28,421 nucleotides of DNA from Candidatus Nomurabacteria bacterium RIFOXYD2_FULL_35_12. GTDB taxonomy: Bacteria > Patescibacteriota > Minisyncoccia > Phycocordibacterales > UBA9973. A model generated the notes under the pieces. That model was given only the letters and a program-made list of their open reading frames with translations, made no database searches and was not told the DNA's origin. Position numbers and translations under genes: made by a program. Below are positions 21,341-28,304 of the stretch, piece after piece. The stretch lies in assembly GCA_001786365.1 (NCBI GenBank), contig MFWK01000019.1:1-28421 (forward strand), given 5' to 3'. Within the stretch, counting starts at the first letter, position 1, and every line of letters starts with the position of its first letter.

Positions 21341-21994
21341 TTAAAAAAGATGCTCCCCGATAAGCATTAAAGGACTATCTTTATCTTTTTTAAGCCTTAA
21401 AATTTTAACCAATGAAGACTCTGTAAAATTCTTGTATTCTTTAATAAATTTAAATTGCCCCAATATTATTTCTTTATTACAAATCTTTTTACCAAGCTTT
21501 CCCATATACTCACCCCAGCTTGATCTAACTTTTTCAGCGGTTTCACCGCTGATTTTGTGAACTCTGTTATTTAAATTTATATATGCACTAATATGTAAAA
21601 GTTGCTCGTTAGATTTAATATGTACTGATTTAAATACTCCCTGAAAAAGAGAACCTGATCTTTTATGTCTGTTATTAAAATACCAAGTGTATCCCCCATT
21701 AAGTCTTTTCATGAATTCACTAATTCCACCTTCTTCTATTTCTTTCAATAAAAAGTGATAATGGTTTGGATTTAAACAATAACAAATAATTTCCACCAGA
21801 GAATCTTTAAGTTTTATATTCTCATCAGAAATAACTTCACGCAAACTTATTACTGGTTCTTTGGAATTAAAAAATTCAAGACTCTGCATAAACCTTTCTA
21901 TGTCTTTACCATCTTTTGTAATTGATCTTTTGTCTACACCACGATTGTAAATATGATAATATTCCCCTAACGCGATTTTTTCTCTGTTTGCCAT
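21341..21994 (-). CDS. REP-associated tyrosine transposase (RAYT, Y1/TnpA_REP), 217 aa
   Basis: Same family as the protein at 6902-7615 but well diverged. EYYHIYNRGVDKR (11-23) opens the protein, the HUH motif is in PNHYHFL (H78, H80), and MKRLNGGYTWYFNNRHKRSGSLFQG and catalytic Y138 in SAYINLN follow. The C-terminal 40 residues are basic. One palindrome copy encodes SGETAE in frame (about 148-153) in the variable region after the tyrosine. The ATG at 21994 has TATAAT ending 6 nt upstream and no Shine-Dalgarno. It probably acts on the CAGCGG palindromes that flank it. Confidence 0.9.
   Translation of the reverse strand: MANREKIALGEYYHIYNRGVDKRSITKDGKDIERFMQSLEFFNSKEPVISLREVISDENIKLKDSLVEIICYCLNPNHYHFLLKEIEEGGISEFMKRLNGGYTWYFNNRHKRSGSLFQGVFKSVHIKSNEQLLHISAYINLNNRVHKISGETAEKVRSSWGEYMGKLGKKICNKEIILGQFKFIKEYKNFTESSLVKILRLKKDKDSPLMLIGEHLF
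21535..21551. repeat. REP-like palindrome, RAYT 2 family, copy 2, inside the transposase
   Basis: The 17 nt are identical to the two flanking copies and again preceded by a T-run, but lie within coding sequence without breaking the frame. Confidence 0.92.
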
Positions 21995-22000
21995 TGTTTA

Positions 22001-22006
22001 ATTATA
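22001..22006 (-). promoter_or_regulatory. -10 box TATAAT, leaderless start of RAYT 2
   Basis: TATAAT is followed by six bases (TAAACA) and the ATG at 21994. Confidence 0.55.
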
Positions 22007-22019
22007 CATCAAATTTTTA

Positions 22020-22036
22020 CAGCGGTTTCACCGCTG
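22020..22036. repeat. REP-like palindrome, RAYT 2 family, copy 3
   Basis: Identical 17-nt palindrome upstream of the transposase promoter and immediately beyond the ychF stop codon. Confidence 0.9.
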
Positions 22037-22040
22037 GGGT

Positions 22041-23030
22041 TTATATCAAAAACTCAATCACATCTCCATCTTTTACTATATATTCTTTTCCTTCGGTGCG
22101 AACCCATCCTTTTTCCCGTGCTTTCCCATACGAACCGGCCCCCAATAACTTTTCAGTAGAGATAACTTCTGCACGAATAAATTTATCTTTAAAATCAGTA
22201 TGAATAGCCATGCCCGCCACTGGCGCAGTGGAATAGGCTTTTATAGTCCATGCCCTAGTTTCATCTTCTCCAGTTGTAAAAAATGTTTCCAAACCTAAAA
22301 GTTTATAACTTTGCTTAATCAAATCATTAAAACCAGATTCAAATACAGGGTCCACTTTTACAGAAAAACCGGACAAATTTATATCTAGATTTTCACTCGC
22401 CTGCGATGTGTTCAAAACATAAAGCATTGGTTTAAGAGTAAGCAGATTCAAGGATTTTATTTTAAATTTCTCTTCTTCATTTAAATTTGCTTCCGTTGCA
22501 AAATATCCTGCTTCTAAAACTTTTTCTATTCTTTTTAAGATGCCGTCTTCGAGAATTATTTCTTTATCTCCCTTTTTTATTTCCCTGCTCAAGCTTGCGA
22601 TCCTTTTCGAAACAACCTCCATGTCAGCCAAAACAAGTTCAAGATTTATAACCCCGATGTCCTGCATCGGGTCCACCTTGTTTGCCACATGAATTATAGA
22701 ATTGTCCTGAAAAGTTCTGACGACATGAGCGACGACATCAACCTCTCTAATGTTGGTAAGGAATTTATTACCAAGACCTTCGCCCTTTGAAGCACCAGCA
22801 ACCAAGCCCGCTATGTCCACGAATTCAATAACTGCCGGAATAGTTTTTTTTGACTTCGAAAATTCTGAAAGTTTACCTACTCTTTCGTCCGGCACAGGCA
22901 CAATACCCACCGATGGATCAATCGTGCAAAAAGGATAATTCTCAGCCGGCACACTCTTTTTCGTCAGCGCGTTAAAAAGCGTCGATTTACCGACGTTTGG
23001 CAAGCCAACAATTCCAATTTTTAATGACAT
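22041..23030 (-). CDS. ychF: Ribosome-binding ATPase/GTPase YchF (OLA1 family), 329 aa
   Basis: P-loop NTPase of the Obg family that binds ribosomes. G1 GLPNVGKSTLFNALTKK, the conserved AENYPFCTIDP and VPDERV, G3 DIAGLVAGASKGEGLGNKFL, a helical hairpin domain, and the C-terminal TGS domain (FTTGEDETRAWTIKAYSTAP, then HTDFKDKFIRAEV and GKAREKGWVRTEGKEY) are all in order. The usual length is about 363; the short helical domain accounts for the difference. The ATG at 23030 is preferred to a TTG at 23051, since the family starts with MSLKIGIVG and TATATT ends 9 nt upstream. Confidence 0.95.
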   Translation of the reverse strand: MSLKIGIVGLPNVGKSTLFNALTKKSVPAENYPFCTIDPSVGIVPVPDERVGKLSEFSKSKKTIPAVIEFVDIAGLVAGASKGEGLGNKFLTNIREVDVVAHVVRTFQDNSIIHVANKVDPMQDIGVINLELVLADMEVVSKRIASLSREIKKGDKEIILEDGILKRIEKVLEAGYFATEANLNEEEKFKIKSLNLLTLKPMLYVLNTSQASENLDINLSGFSVKVDPVFESGFNDLIKQSYKLLGLETFFTTGEDETRAWTIKAYSTAPVAGMAIHTDFKDKFIRAEVISTEKLLGAGSYGKAREKGWVRTEGKEYIVKDGDVIEFLI

Positions 23031-23039
23031 AGCGAATAC

Positions 23040-23045
23040 AATATA
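23040..23045 (-). promoter_or_regulatory. -10 box TATATT of ychF
   Basis: TGTGCTATATT lies 9 nt before the ATG at 23030, giving a predicted leader of about 3 nt. The TGTGCTAT block is shared with the promoters at 10819 and, in part, 24537. Confidence 0.5.
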
Positions 23046-23077
23046 GCACAAAAAACTTATTAAAAAAGAATTTTAGA

Positions 23078-24529
23078 TTACTCATCGAGTATCTTGAAAT
23101 CATCCCCAGCACTAGAAACCACTTTTTTCTGACGAATAAAATATACTACACCAGCACTAGCTCCAATAAAAATAGTTAAAATAAAAGATAAAAAATAAGT
23201 CCTAATTGGATTATCTTTCACAACATCACTTGAAATAGCTGAAGCAGGGAGGTTTTCTGCTGAGACTTGCACATCAGTATTCACCCCATCTACCTTTGAC
23301 GTCTCCCCCTTACTAAGGGGGAGAATTAAAGAGGGGGTCTGTGCAATAGTAGCTGATGCAACTTTTTTTGGTGTAAATTTAATAACAGACGCTCCATAAT
23401 CAAAAACAGTTTCCCATTGCGAAGTTAATAATTTTAGAGTATCCCTGTCTAGAATAGAAAAACCTGTAATTTTTGGAGAAATAATCATTTTCCTTTTTGC
23501 TCCTATTGTTGTATTCCTTGGTATTGTAAAACTTTTTCCATTGCTTGAAAGAATCCAATTTGAAATATCAGCATCATAATTAGTATTGTTTGATAATTCT
23601 ATAAAAAAATCTTTTTCCTCCCCTACTCTTGATATAAAAATACTTGCTTCTACTACTTTTACTATCATTTTGTCAGATGCATCCGGCACATCTCCGTAAT
23701 AATTTTGATAATATTCCAAAGTAACGTCATATTCACCTCCATAAAAATAAGTATGAGTAAATTTTTTATTTTCACTCATTTTTACTTCTAGTGAATCTCC
23801 ATCGCCAAAATTCCAAAAATATCTGCCATAAGAAAGTATCTCATTTGAATATCCAGTAGCATTTGCCTCAAAAATCATAGGTATACCAACAAAAGAAAAA
23901 TTTTTAGCTAAAATTTTAGTTTTTATTTTAGGAATTTCTGATGTTTTAGTTTTTATTTCTGTTGTAACAGAAGTAGAACTAGTATTATTTGAATTATTGC
24001 TGTCTGAAGATAAAGACGAATTTACAGCCCCTGGCGTTGGTGTAGCACTTACCCAAGAACCATTACTAGTCTTTTGGATACTCTGTCCTTCAGGAGGATT
24101 CGCAGGGCAAGAACTAGTACAATCAACTACACCTCCCCAACTGATTTTACTAATTAAATTTTCATTTTCATTATATAAAAGAATAGTATTATCATTTGCA
24201 AGATCATACGATTTAGCCCACATTGTATCAGGTGTAATCTCGCCTATATAATTTTCATTAACTAATAAAAAATAACTATTGGCTGAAATAGATTTATCTT
24301 TCAAACGACTTGCCGAAACAAGTGAATATTCTGACCCACTAGCTGTCCTACGTTTAATCGTCCAATTAGTCAAATCTTGAGAACTACCAAAATTATAAAG
24401 TTCAATGAAACTTTCTCCCGTAGGTTTTACTTGTACTTCATTTATCAACACTTCGGCTCGCGCTAAATTAAATAAAGAGAAGAATAATGCCACCACTATA
24501 ATAAAAATTAATTTTTTGTATTCTTTCAT
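23078..24529 (-). CDS. Surface protein with lamin-tail and PKD domains, membrane-anchored, 483 aa
   Basis: A signal peptide (1-25, ends NLARA) leads into a lamin-tail domain (about 26-170: VLINEVQVKPTGESFIELYN, then WTIKRR and SISANSYFLL). A Ser/Asn/Thr-rich linker precedes a PKD domain (about 205-290, ending WNFGDGD and FTHTYFYGGEYDVTL). A second lamin-tail-like domain follows (about 293-380, IFISRV, FFIELSNNT, WILSSNGKSF). A linker with a palindromic insert (397-409) leads to one membrane span (about 444-466) and a short cytoplasmic tail. I infer an envelope-exposed adhesion or DNA/polymer-binding protein. It is divergent from the PfkB gene with only 19 nt between start codons. Confidence 0.85.
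   Translation of the reverse strand: MKEYKKLIFIIVVALFFSLFNLARAEVLINEVQVKPTGESFIELYNFGSSQDLTNWTIKRRTASGSEYSLVSASRLKDKSISANSYFLLVNENYIGEITPDTMWAKSYDLANDNTILLYNENENLISKISWGGVVDCTSSCPANPPEGQSIQKTSNGSWVSATPTPGAVNSSLSSDSNNSNNTSSTSVTTEIKTKTSEIPKIKTKILAKNFSFVGIPMIFEANATGYSNEILSYGRYFWNFGDGDSLEVKMSENKKFTHTYFYGGEYDVTLEYYQNYYGDVPDASDKMIVKVVEASIFISRVGEEKDFFIELSNNTNYDADISNWILSSNGKSFTIPRNTTIGAKRKMIISPKITGFSILDRDTLKLLTSQWETVFDYGASVIKFTPKKVASATIAQTPSLILPLSKGETSKVDGVNTDVQVSAENLPASAISSDVVKDNPIRTYFLSFILTIFIGASAGVVYFIRQKKVVSSAGDDFKILDE
23303..23340. repeat. Palindromic insert inside the lamin-tail protein
   Basis: CTCCCCCTT-ACT-AAGGGGGAG (23303-23323) is a perfect 9-bp stem with a 3-nt loop, followed by AATTAAAGAGGGGGTCT, whose GGGGG could pair alternatively. 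On the coding strand it encodes TPSLILPLSKGET in the linker before the membrane span. Confidence 0.85.
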
Positions 24530-24536
24530 AATGTGC

Positions 24537-24542
24537 TAGAAT
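24537..24542 (+). promoter_or_regulatory. -10 box TAGAAT of PfkB gene, overlapping a divergent -10
   Basis: TGTGCTAGAAT is followed by six bases (AATACC) and the ATG at 24549. The same bases read on the minus strand give TATTCT (24538-24543), 8 nt before the ATG of the lamin-tail gene, so one symmetric -10 region may serve both genes. Confidence 0.5.
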
Positions 24543-24548
24543 AATACC

Positions 24549-25550
24549 ATGACAAAAAATGATAATAAAATGGATTTCTTGGCAATTGGGGATATTGTAG
24601 TAGATGCATTTATAAAATTAAAAGATGCGCAAATAGACGGAATTCCAGACACACCAAGCTATAAAATCTGTATCCCTTTTGCCGACAAAGTGCCTTATGA
24701 AGATGTTTTTGTTGTTTCCGCTGTAGGAAATGCAGGAAATGCCGCTGTGTCTGCTGCTCGACTCGGACTAAAGACAGCGCTCGTCACAAATGTCGGTGAT
24801 GATAGAGAAGGAGAAGATTGTTTATCTGTATTAAAGAAAGAAAAAATAGATCCTAGTTTTATAAAAATCAACGAAAACGCTAAAACAAACTATCATTATG
24901 TGTTGTGGTATGGCGCAGAACGAACTATTTTAATAAAGCATCAAGATTATAAATATACTCTGCCAGAAATTGGAAATCCAAAATGGATTTATTTTAGCTC
25001 TGTCAATGAGACAGCCTTTCCTTTCCATTTACAACTAGCGGATTATTTAGATTCTCACCCAGACATCAAGCTTGCTTTCCAGCCTGGTAAATTTGAAATC
25101 AAATTAGGTAAAGAAAAACTCGCGCGACTCTATAAACATGCAAAGATGTTTTTCTGTAATGTCGAAGAAGCGGAAAAAATCCTCGGCATAGAAGATTTAG
25201 GTGTAAAAGATTTATTAAAAAAGATGCATGAGCTCGGACCAGAAAATGTCATTATCACTGACGGACCAAAAGGCGCATATGCTTATGACGGAAAAGAAAT
25301 TTATTTCATTAATCCATACCCAGATCCAAAACCTCCATATAGCCGAACCGGCGCAGGAGACGCTTTTTCTTCAACTATTGTATCTGCCACTATTTTAGGT
25401 AAGACCTTGCCCGAAGCTATGGCTTGGGGAGGTATCAACGCCATGTCCGTAGTCCAGCAAGTCGGCGCGCAGAAAGGGCTTCTCTCTCAAGAAAAAATCG
25501 AAGAATATCTCAAAAACGCTCCAATAGACTATAAAGCAACAAAATTATAG
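24549..25550 (+). CDS. PfkB-family carbohydrate/nucleoside kinase, 333 aa
   Basis: Ribokinase-fold sugar kinase. The first signature region is VVSAVGNAGNAAVSAARLGL (55-74), followed by GDDREGED; the C-terminal signature RTGAGDAFSS (266-275) holds the catalytic base D271. The NVEEAEKILG segment (204-213) and ITDGPKGAYAY (236-246) are typical. An adenosine-, ribo- or fructokinase role is possible, but the substrate residues do not decide it. The start is supported by exact leaderless promoter spacing; an in-frame ATG seven codons later is the alternative. It converges with the transketolase gene across an inverted repeat. Confidence 0.9.
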   Translation: MTKNDNKMDFLAIGDIVVDAFIKLKDAQIDGIPDTPSYKICIPFADKVPYEDVFVVSAVGNAGNAAVSAARLGLKTALVTNVGDDREGEDCLSVLKKEKIDPSFIKINENAKTNYHYVLWYGAERTILIKHQDYKYTLPEIGNPKWIYFSSVNETAFPFHLQLADYLDSHPDIKLAFQPGKFEIKLGKEKLARLYKHAKMFFCNVEEAEKILGIEDLGVKDLLKKMHELGPENVIITDGPKGAYAYDGKEIYFINPYPDPKPPYSRTGAGDAFSSTIVSATILGKTLPEAMAWGGINAMSVVQQVGAQKGLLSQEKIEEYLKNAPIDYKATKL

Positions 25551-25661
25551 AAAATCATAAAATGCAACTTTTTCCGGTACGGATTTTTGAAGCTTAAAAA
25601 ATCCTGAAATTCTCGGCTCGTCAGCCTCGAAACCCCTCCAAAAGTTCATTTTATGATTTTC
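25550..25661. repeat. Inverted repeat between convergent pfkB-like and transketolase genes
   Basis: GAAAATCATAAAATG-c-AACTTTT (25550-25572) is matched in inverted orientation at 25640-25661 apart from one inserted C. The left arm takes in the last base of the PfkB stop codon; the right arm contains the stop codon and final codons of the transketolase gene. The centre has GGATTTTT/AAAAAATCC and GGCT/AGCC hairpins. It may act as a bidirectional terminator. Confidence 0.88.
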
Positions 25662-26658
25662 TTTTTAGCACTTTCTTTACCGCTTTTTTTATAGAATCTT
25701 TACCCATACCATAATGTTCTATGAGCTCATCGGGTGTACCACTCTGCCCAAACCTGTCTTGCACCCCGACAAACTCCATCGGCACAGGATAATTTTGCGC
25801 GAGAACTTCTGCAACAGCTGAACCCATTCCCCCCATCACCTGATGGTCTTCCACTGTCACAATTCTTTTTGTTTCTTTTGCGAGAGCAATAATTGCATTC
25901 GCATCTATTGGTTTTATGGTAGACAAATTCATTACTTTTGTCTTTATACCCAAAGGACTTTCGCCTTCTAATTCTTTTGCAGCAAGAAGAGCACGATGCA
26001 TCAGTCCACCAGTGACTATTATTCCCACTTGAGCCATTCCCACATCCGGCAACCAATAAATTTCTGCTTTTCCAATATTAAAAGATGTTTCTTCAGTAGT
26101 AACAACAGGTGTCTTCTCGCGAGCCAAGCGCAAATATCCTGGCTTCCCACTTTTTGCTAAAGCAAGCGTAGCTTTTTTAGCTTCTATGGCATCACAAGGA
26201 GAAATTACTTCCATATTTGGCATCACCCGCATCAAAGCTATGTCTTCTAATGCTTGGTGTGTGCCACCGTCTGAACCGACAGAAATCCCCGCATGCGAGC
26301 CCACTATTTTTACCGGCCTATCATTATAGGCTATCGTAGTCCGTATTTGTTCCCAATTTCTACCCGGAGAAAACATCGCATAAGAAGCACAAAAAGGAAT
26401 TTTCCCCATCGCCGACATACCAGAAGCTATAGTCACCAAGTTTTGCTCTGCCACACCCACCTCAATAAAACGCTCCGAAAATTTTTCTACAAACATATTC
26501 ATCTGTGTGGATTCAACTAAATCTCCACAAAGTCCGACAACATTTTTATTCATTTCTCCAGACAAGGTTAAACCTTGTCCGAAACCTTTTCGGATAGATA
26601 CTTGCTCACAATCTGGATTAAATATCTTAGGATTAAGTTTTAATTTTGGGTTTAACAT
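25651..26658 (-). CDS. Transketolase C-terminal half (PYR + C domains), 335 aa
   Basis: Second subunit of a split transketolase of the non-oxidative pentose-phosphate pathway. The PYR domain has FIEVGVAEQNLVTIASGM with the catalytic Glu that activates ThDP, followed by FSPGRNWEQIR and HAGISVGSDGGTHQALEDIA. The C-terminal domain ends with VTVEDHQVMGGMGSAVAEVL and GTPDELIEHYGM. The length suits the C-terminal partner of a two-gene enzyme. It starts 18 nt after the N-terminal half. Two adjacent palindromes lie near its N-terminus. Confidence 0.93.
   Translation of the reverse strand: MLNPKLKLNPKIFNPDCEQVSIRKGFGQGLTLSGEMNKNVVGLCGDLVESTQMNMFVEKFSERFIEVGVAEQNLVTIASGMSAMGKIPFCASYAMFSPGRNWEQIRTTIAYNDRPVKIVGSHAGISVGSDGGTHQALEDIALMRVMPNMEVISPCDAIEAKKATLALAKSGKPGYLRLAREKTPVVTTEETSFNIGKAEIYWLPDVGMAQVGIIVTGGLMHRALLAAKELEGESPLGIKTKVMNLSTIKPIDANAIIALAKETKRIVTVEDHQVMGGMGSAVAEVLAQNYPVPMEFVGVQDRFGQSGTPDELIEHYGMGKDSIKKAVKKVLKRKS
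26561..26594. repeat. Two adjacent palindromes within transketolase C-half gene
   Basis: GACAAGGTT-A-AACCTTGTC (26561-26579) and TCCGAAA-CCT-TTTCGGA (26578-26594) are both perfect and overlap by two bases. They encode IRKGFGQGLTL. Alignment from memory to related transketolases shows no added length, so this may be replacement or chance rather than insertion. Confidence 0.6.
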
Positions 26659-26676
26659 TATAATGAAATTAACTTT

Positions 26677-27525
26677 TTATTTTTTACTAAATCTACGCAA
26701 TTCTTCCAAAGCCATTTTGGCTTCTTCTTTATTTGGCGTTTTACCATGCCATTTATAATTTCTTTCCATAAAAGAAACTCCTTTGCCGGGTATCGTATTG
26801 GCAATTATAACTATCGGTTTATCTTGAACCTTCTGCGCCTCTTCTACCGCTTTATTAAAAACTTTAAAATCATGCCCATCGACTTCTATCACATGCCAAT
26901 TAAAAGCTCTTATTTTGTCTGCTAGAGGCTCAAGAGGCATGACTTTCTCAGTATTACCACTTATCTGAATGTTGTTTCTGTCTATCACAGCAATTAAATT
27001 TCGCAATTTATTTTTCCCCGCGAACATCATTGCCTCCCAAGAATTCCCTTCATCTAATTCCCCATCAGATAAAAAACAATAAATAAATCTGTCTTTACTC
27101 TTTCCATCCATCTTGTCAGCCAAAGCCATACCAGAAGCTTGTGAAAGCCCGAGTCCGAGTGGACCCGAAGAAGTTTCAACAAAAGGCAAATATTCTCTGT
27201 GTGGATGCCCTTGTAAACGAGTACCGAATTTTCGCAAAGTTTTTAATTCTTCCAGCGGGAAATATCCAGCATGCGCCATCGTAGAATATAAGACCGGACA
27301 GATGTGCCCATTGCTAAGCACAAGCCTATCGCGCTCTTCCCATTCTGGATTTTTAGGATCATGTTTTAAGATATGAAAATAAAAAAAAGTAAAAACATCC
27401 GCCATGCCGAGGGCGCCTGCTGTATGTCCACTTCCCGCCTCAAAAAGCATTTCAATAATGCTCTTACGAATATCATTCGCAGTTTTCTCTAGCTGTATTA
27501 TCTTTTCCTCACTTAAGTAAGCCAT
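26677..27525 (-). CDS. Transketolase N-terminal half (ThDP-binding PP domain), 282 aa
   Basis: The PP domain binds thiamine diphosphate: GSGHTAGALGMADV (31-44), the NGHICPVLY region, ETSSGPLGLGLSQASGMA, and LSDGELDEGNSWEAMMFAG ending in AVIDRNN (the GDG...N metal/ThDP motif, here SDGE). It pairs with the C-half gene 18 nt downstream. The gene follows the epimerase after a 76-nt gap containing a hairpin. No Shine-Dalgarno is seen at the ATG (27525). Confidence 0.93.
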   Translation of the reverse strand: MAYLSEEKIIQLEKTANDIRKSIIEMLFEAGSGHTAGALGMADVFTFFYFHILKHDPKNPEWEERDRLVLSNGHICPVLYSTMAHAGYFPLEELKTLRKFGTRLQGHPHREYLPFVETSSGPLGLGLSQASGMALADKMDGKSKDRFIYCFLSDGELDEGNSWEAMMFAGKNKLRNLIAVIDRNNIQISGNTEKVMPLEPLADKIRAFNWHVIEVDGHDFKVFNKAVEEAQKVQDKPIVIIANTIPGKGVSFMERNYKWHGKTPNKEEAKMALEELRRFSKK

Positions 27526-27547
27526 ATTGGTTTAAAAATTTTTCCTG

Positions 27548-27577
27548 CCCCGTAGGGAGCTCTGCTCTCCTTCGGGG
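27548..27577. repeat. GC-rich imperfect hairpin in the epimerase-transketolase gap
   Basis: CCCCGTAGGGAG and CTCCTTCGGGG form a GC-rich stem with mismatches. No T-run follows on either strand, so it does not look like a terminator. It resembles the palindromic inserts found in coding regions and may be an intergenic copy of such an element. Confidence 0.55.
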
Positions 27578-27601
27578 TCTTCAGTTAAAAGCATAATTCA
27601 A

Positions 27602-28300
27602 TTATACCAAACTTTGGAAAGATTGGAGCGTGCCGATAGGATCTTTGCTCTTCCAAATACTAGAACCGATAGTGAGCCTGTCAGCACCAGCGTCCAGTAT
27701 CTTTTCTGCATTCTGTAAATTAATTCCAATATCTACGGAGATAATTACTCCAGGTAAATTCTTTTTTAAAAATTTTATATTCTCCAGTGCTTTATCGGAA
27801 AAAGCTTCACCTTGAAAACCGATTTTATCGGAACCCATACAATGTAAGAAATCAGCCTTGTGAGACAAACGGGAAACAACTGACAAATCATCACTCGGCA
27901 GAAAAGCCACACCTATTTCCACATTGTCCCGAACATACATATCCAATCCTTCCAAGAAATGCTCAAATTCTTCGACACTCCCTTTCAAATCCGGATGAAA
28001 AATCATTCTTTTCCCTCCAAGCTTCATATATAAATCAAAATTCTCCACTGCGTCCGCCACCATCAGATCAAATTCAAAATCAAATTCTTCCCAAAAAGGC
28101 ATTCCTTCTTCTTCATTCATTATTTTTCGAAAATCATAATCTTCAATTCCTCCAGAACTAAAAGGCCAACTAGTACTCGGCACAGCCACACCGTCGCAGA
28201 CATCTAGATGCGCACATTTTACCTGATGTCGCAGTGCAGTAAGCTTGTTTTTTATTTCATCAAAATTTTTTTCTAAAATTGCCGGAATTATTTCTGCCAT
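27602..28300 (-). CDS. rpe: Ribulose-phosphate 3-epimerase-like TIM-barrel protein, 232 aa
   Basis: Interconverts ribulose-5-phosphate and xylulose-5-phosphate. AHLDVCDG gives the metal/acid-base pair H31 and D33, ISVDIGI the second catalytic Asp, and GADRLTIGSSIW the phosphate-binding loop. Departures from the family are that the opening PSIL is PAIL and the metal-binding His of VHLM is Asp (FDLM, D78). Length (232) is slightly above the usual 215-225. The gene begins 4 nt after the stop of an upstream gene and precedes the transketolase pair, consistent with a pentose-phosphate operon. Confidence 0.82.
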   Translation of the reverse strand: MAEIIPAILEKNFDEIKNKLTALRHQVKCAHLDVCDGVAVPSTSWPFSSGGIEDYDFRKIMNEEEGMPFWEEFDFEFDLMVADAVENFDLYMKLGGKRMIFHPDLKGSVEEFEHFLEGLDMYVRDNVEIGVAFLPSDDLSVVSRLSHKADFLHCMGSDKIGFQGEAFSDKALENIKFLKKNLPGVIISVDIGINLQNAEKILDAGADRLTIGSSIWKSKDPIGTLQSFQSLV

Positions 28301-28304
28301 AGCT

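Larger units (their letters stand above)
21320..22036 (-). mobile_element. RAYT module 2 with three identical palindromes
   Basis: A second Y1 transposase gene is bracketed by CAGCGGTTTCACCGCTG at 21320-21336 and 22020-22036, with a third copy inside the coding region. All three are in the same orientation. The right boundary lies 4 nt from the ychF stop codon. Confidence 0.75.

Noticed and set aside
22653..22671. Hairpin CCCGATG/CATCGGG inside ychF
   Set aside because: The encoded residues align with other YchF proteins (VNPADDIEVIN region) with no added length, so it is not supported as an inserted element.
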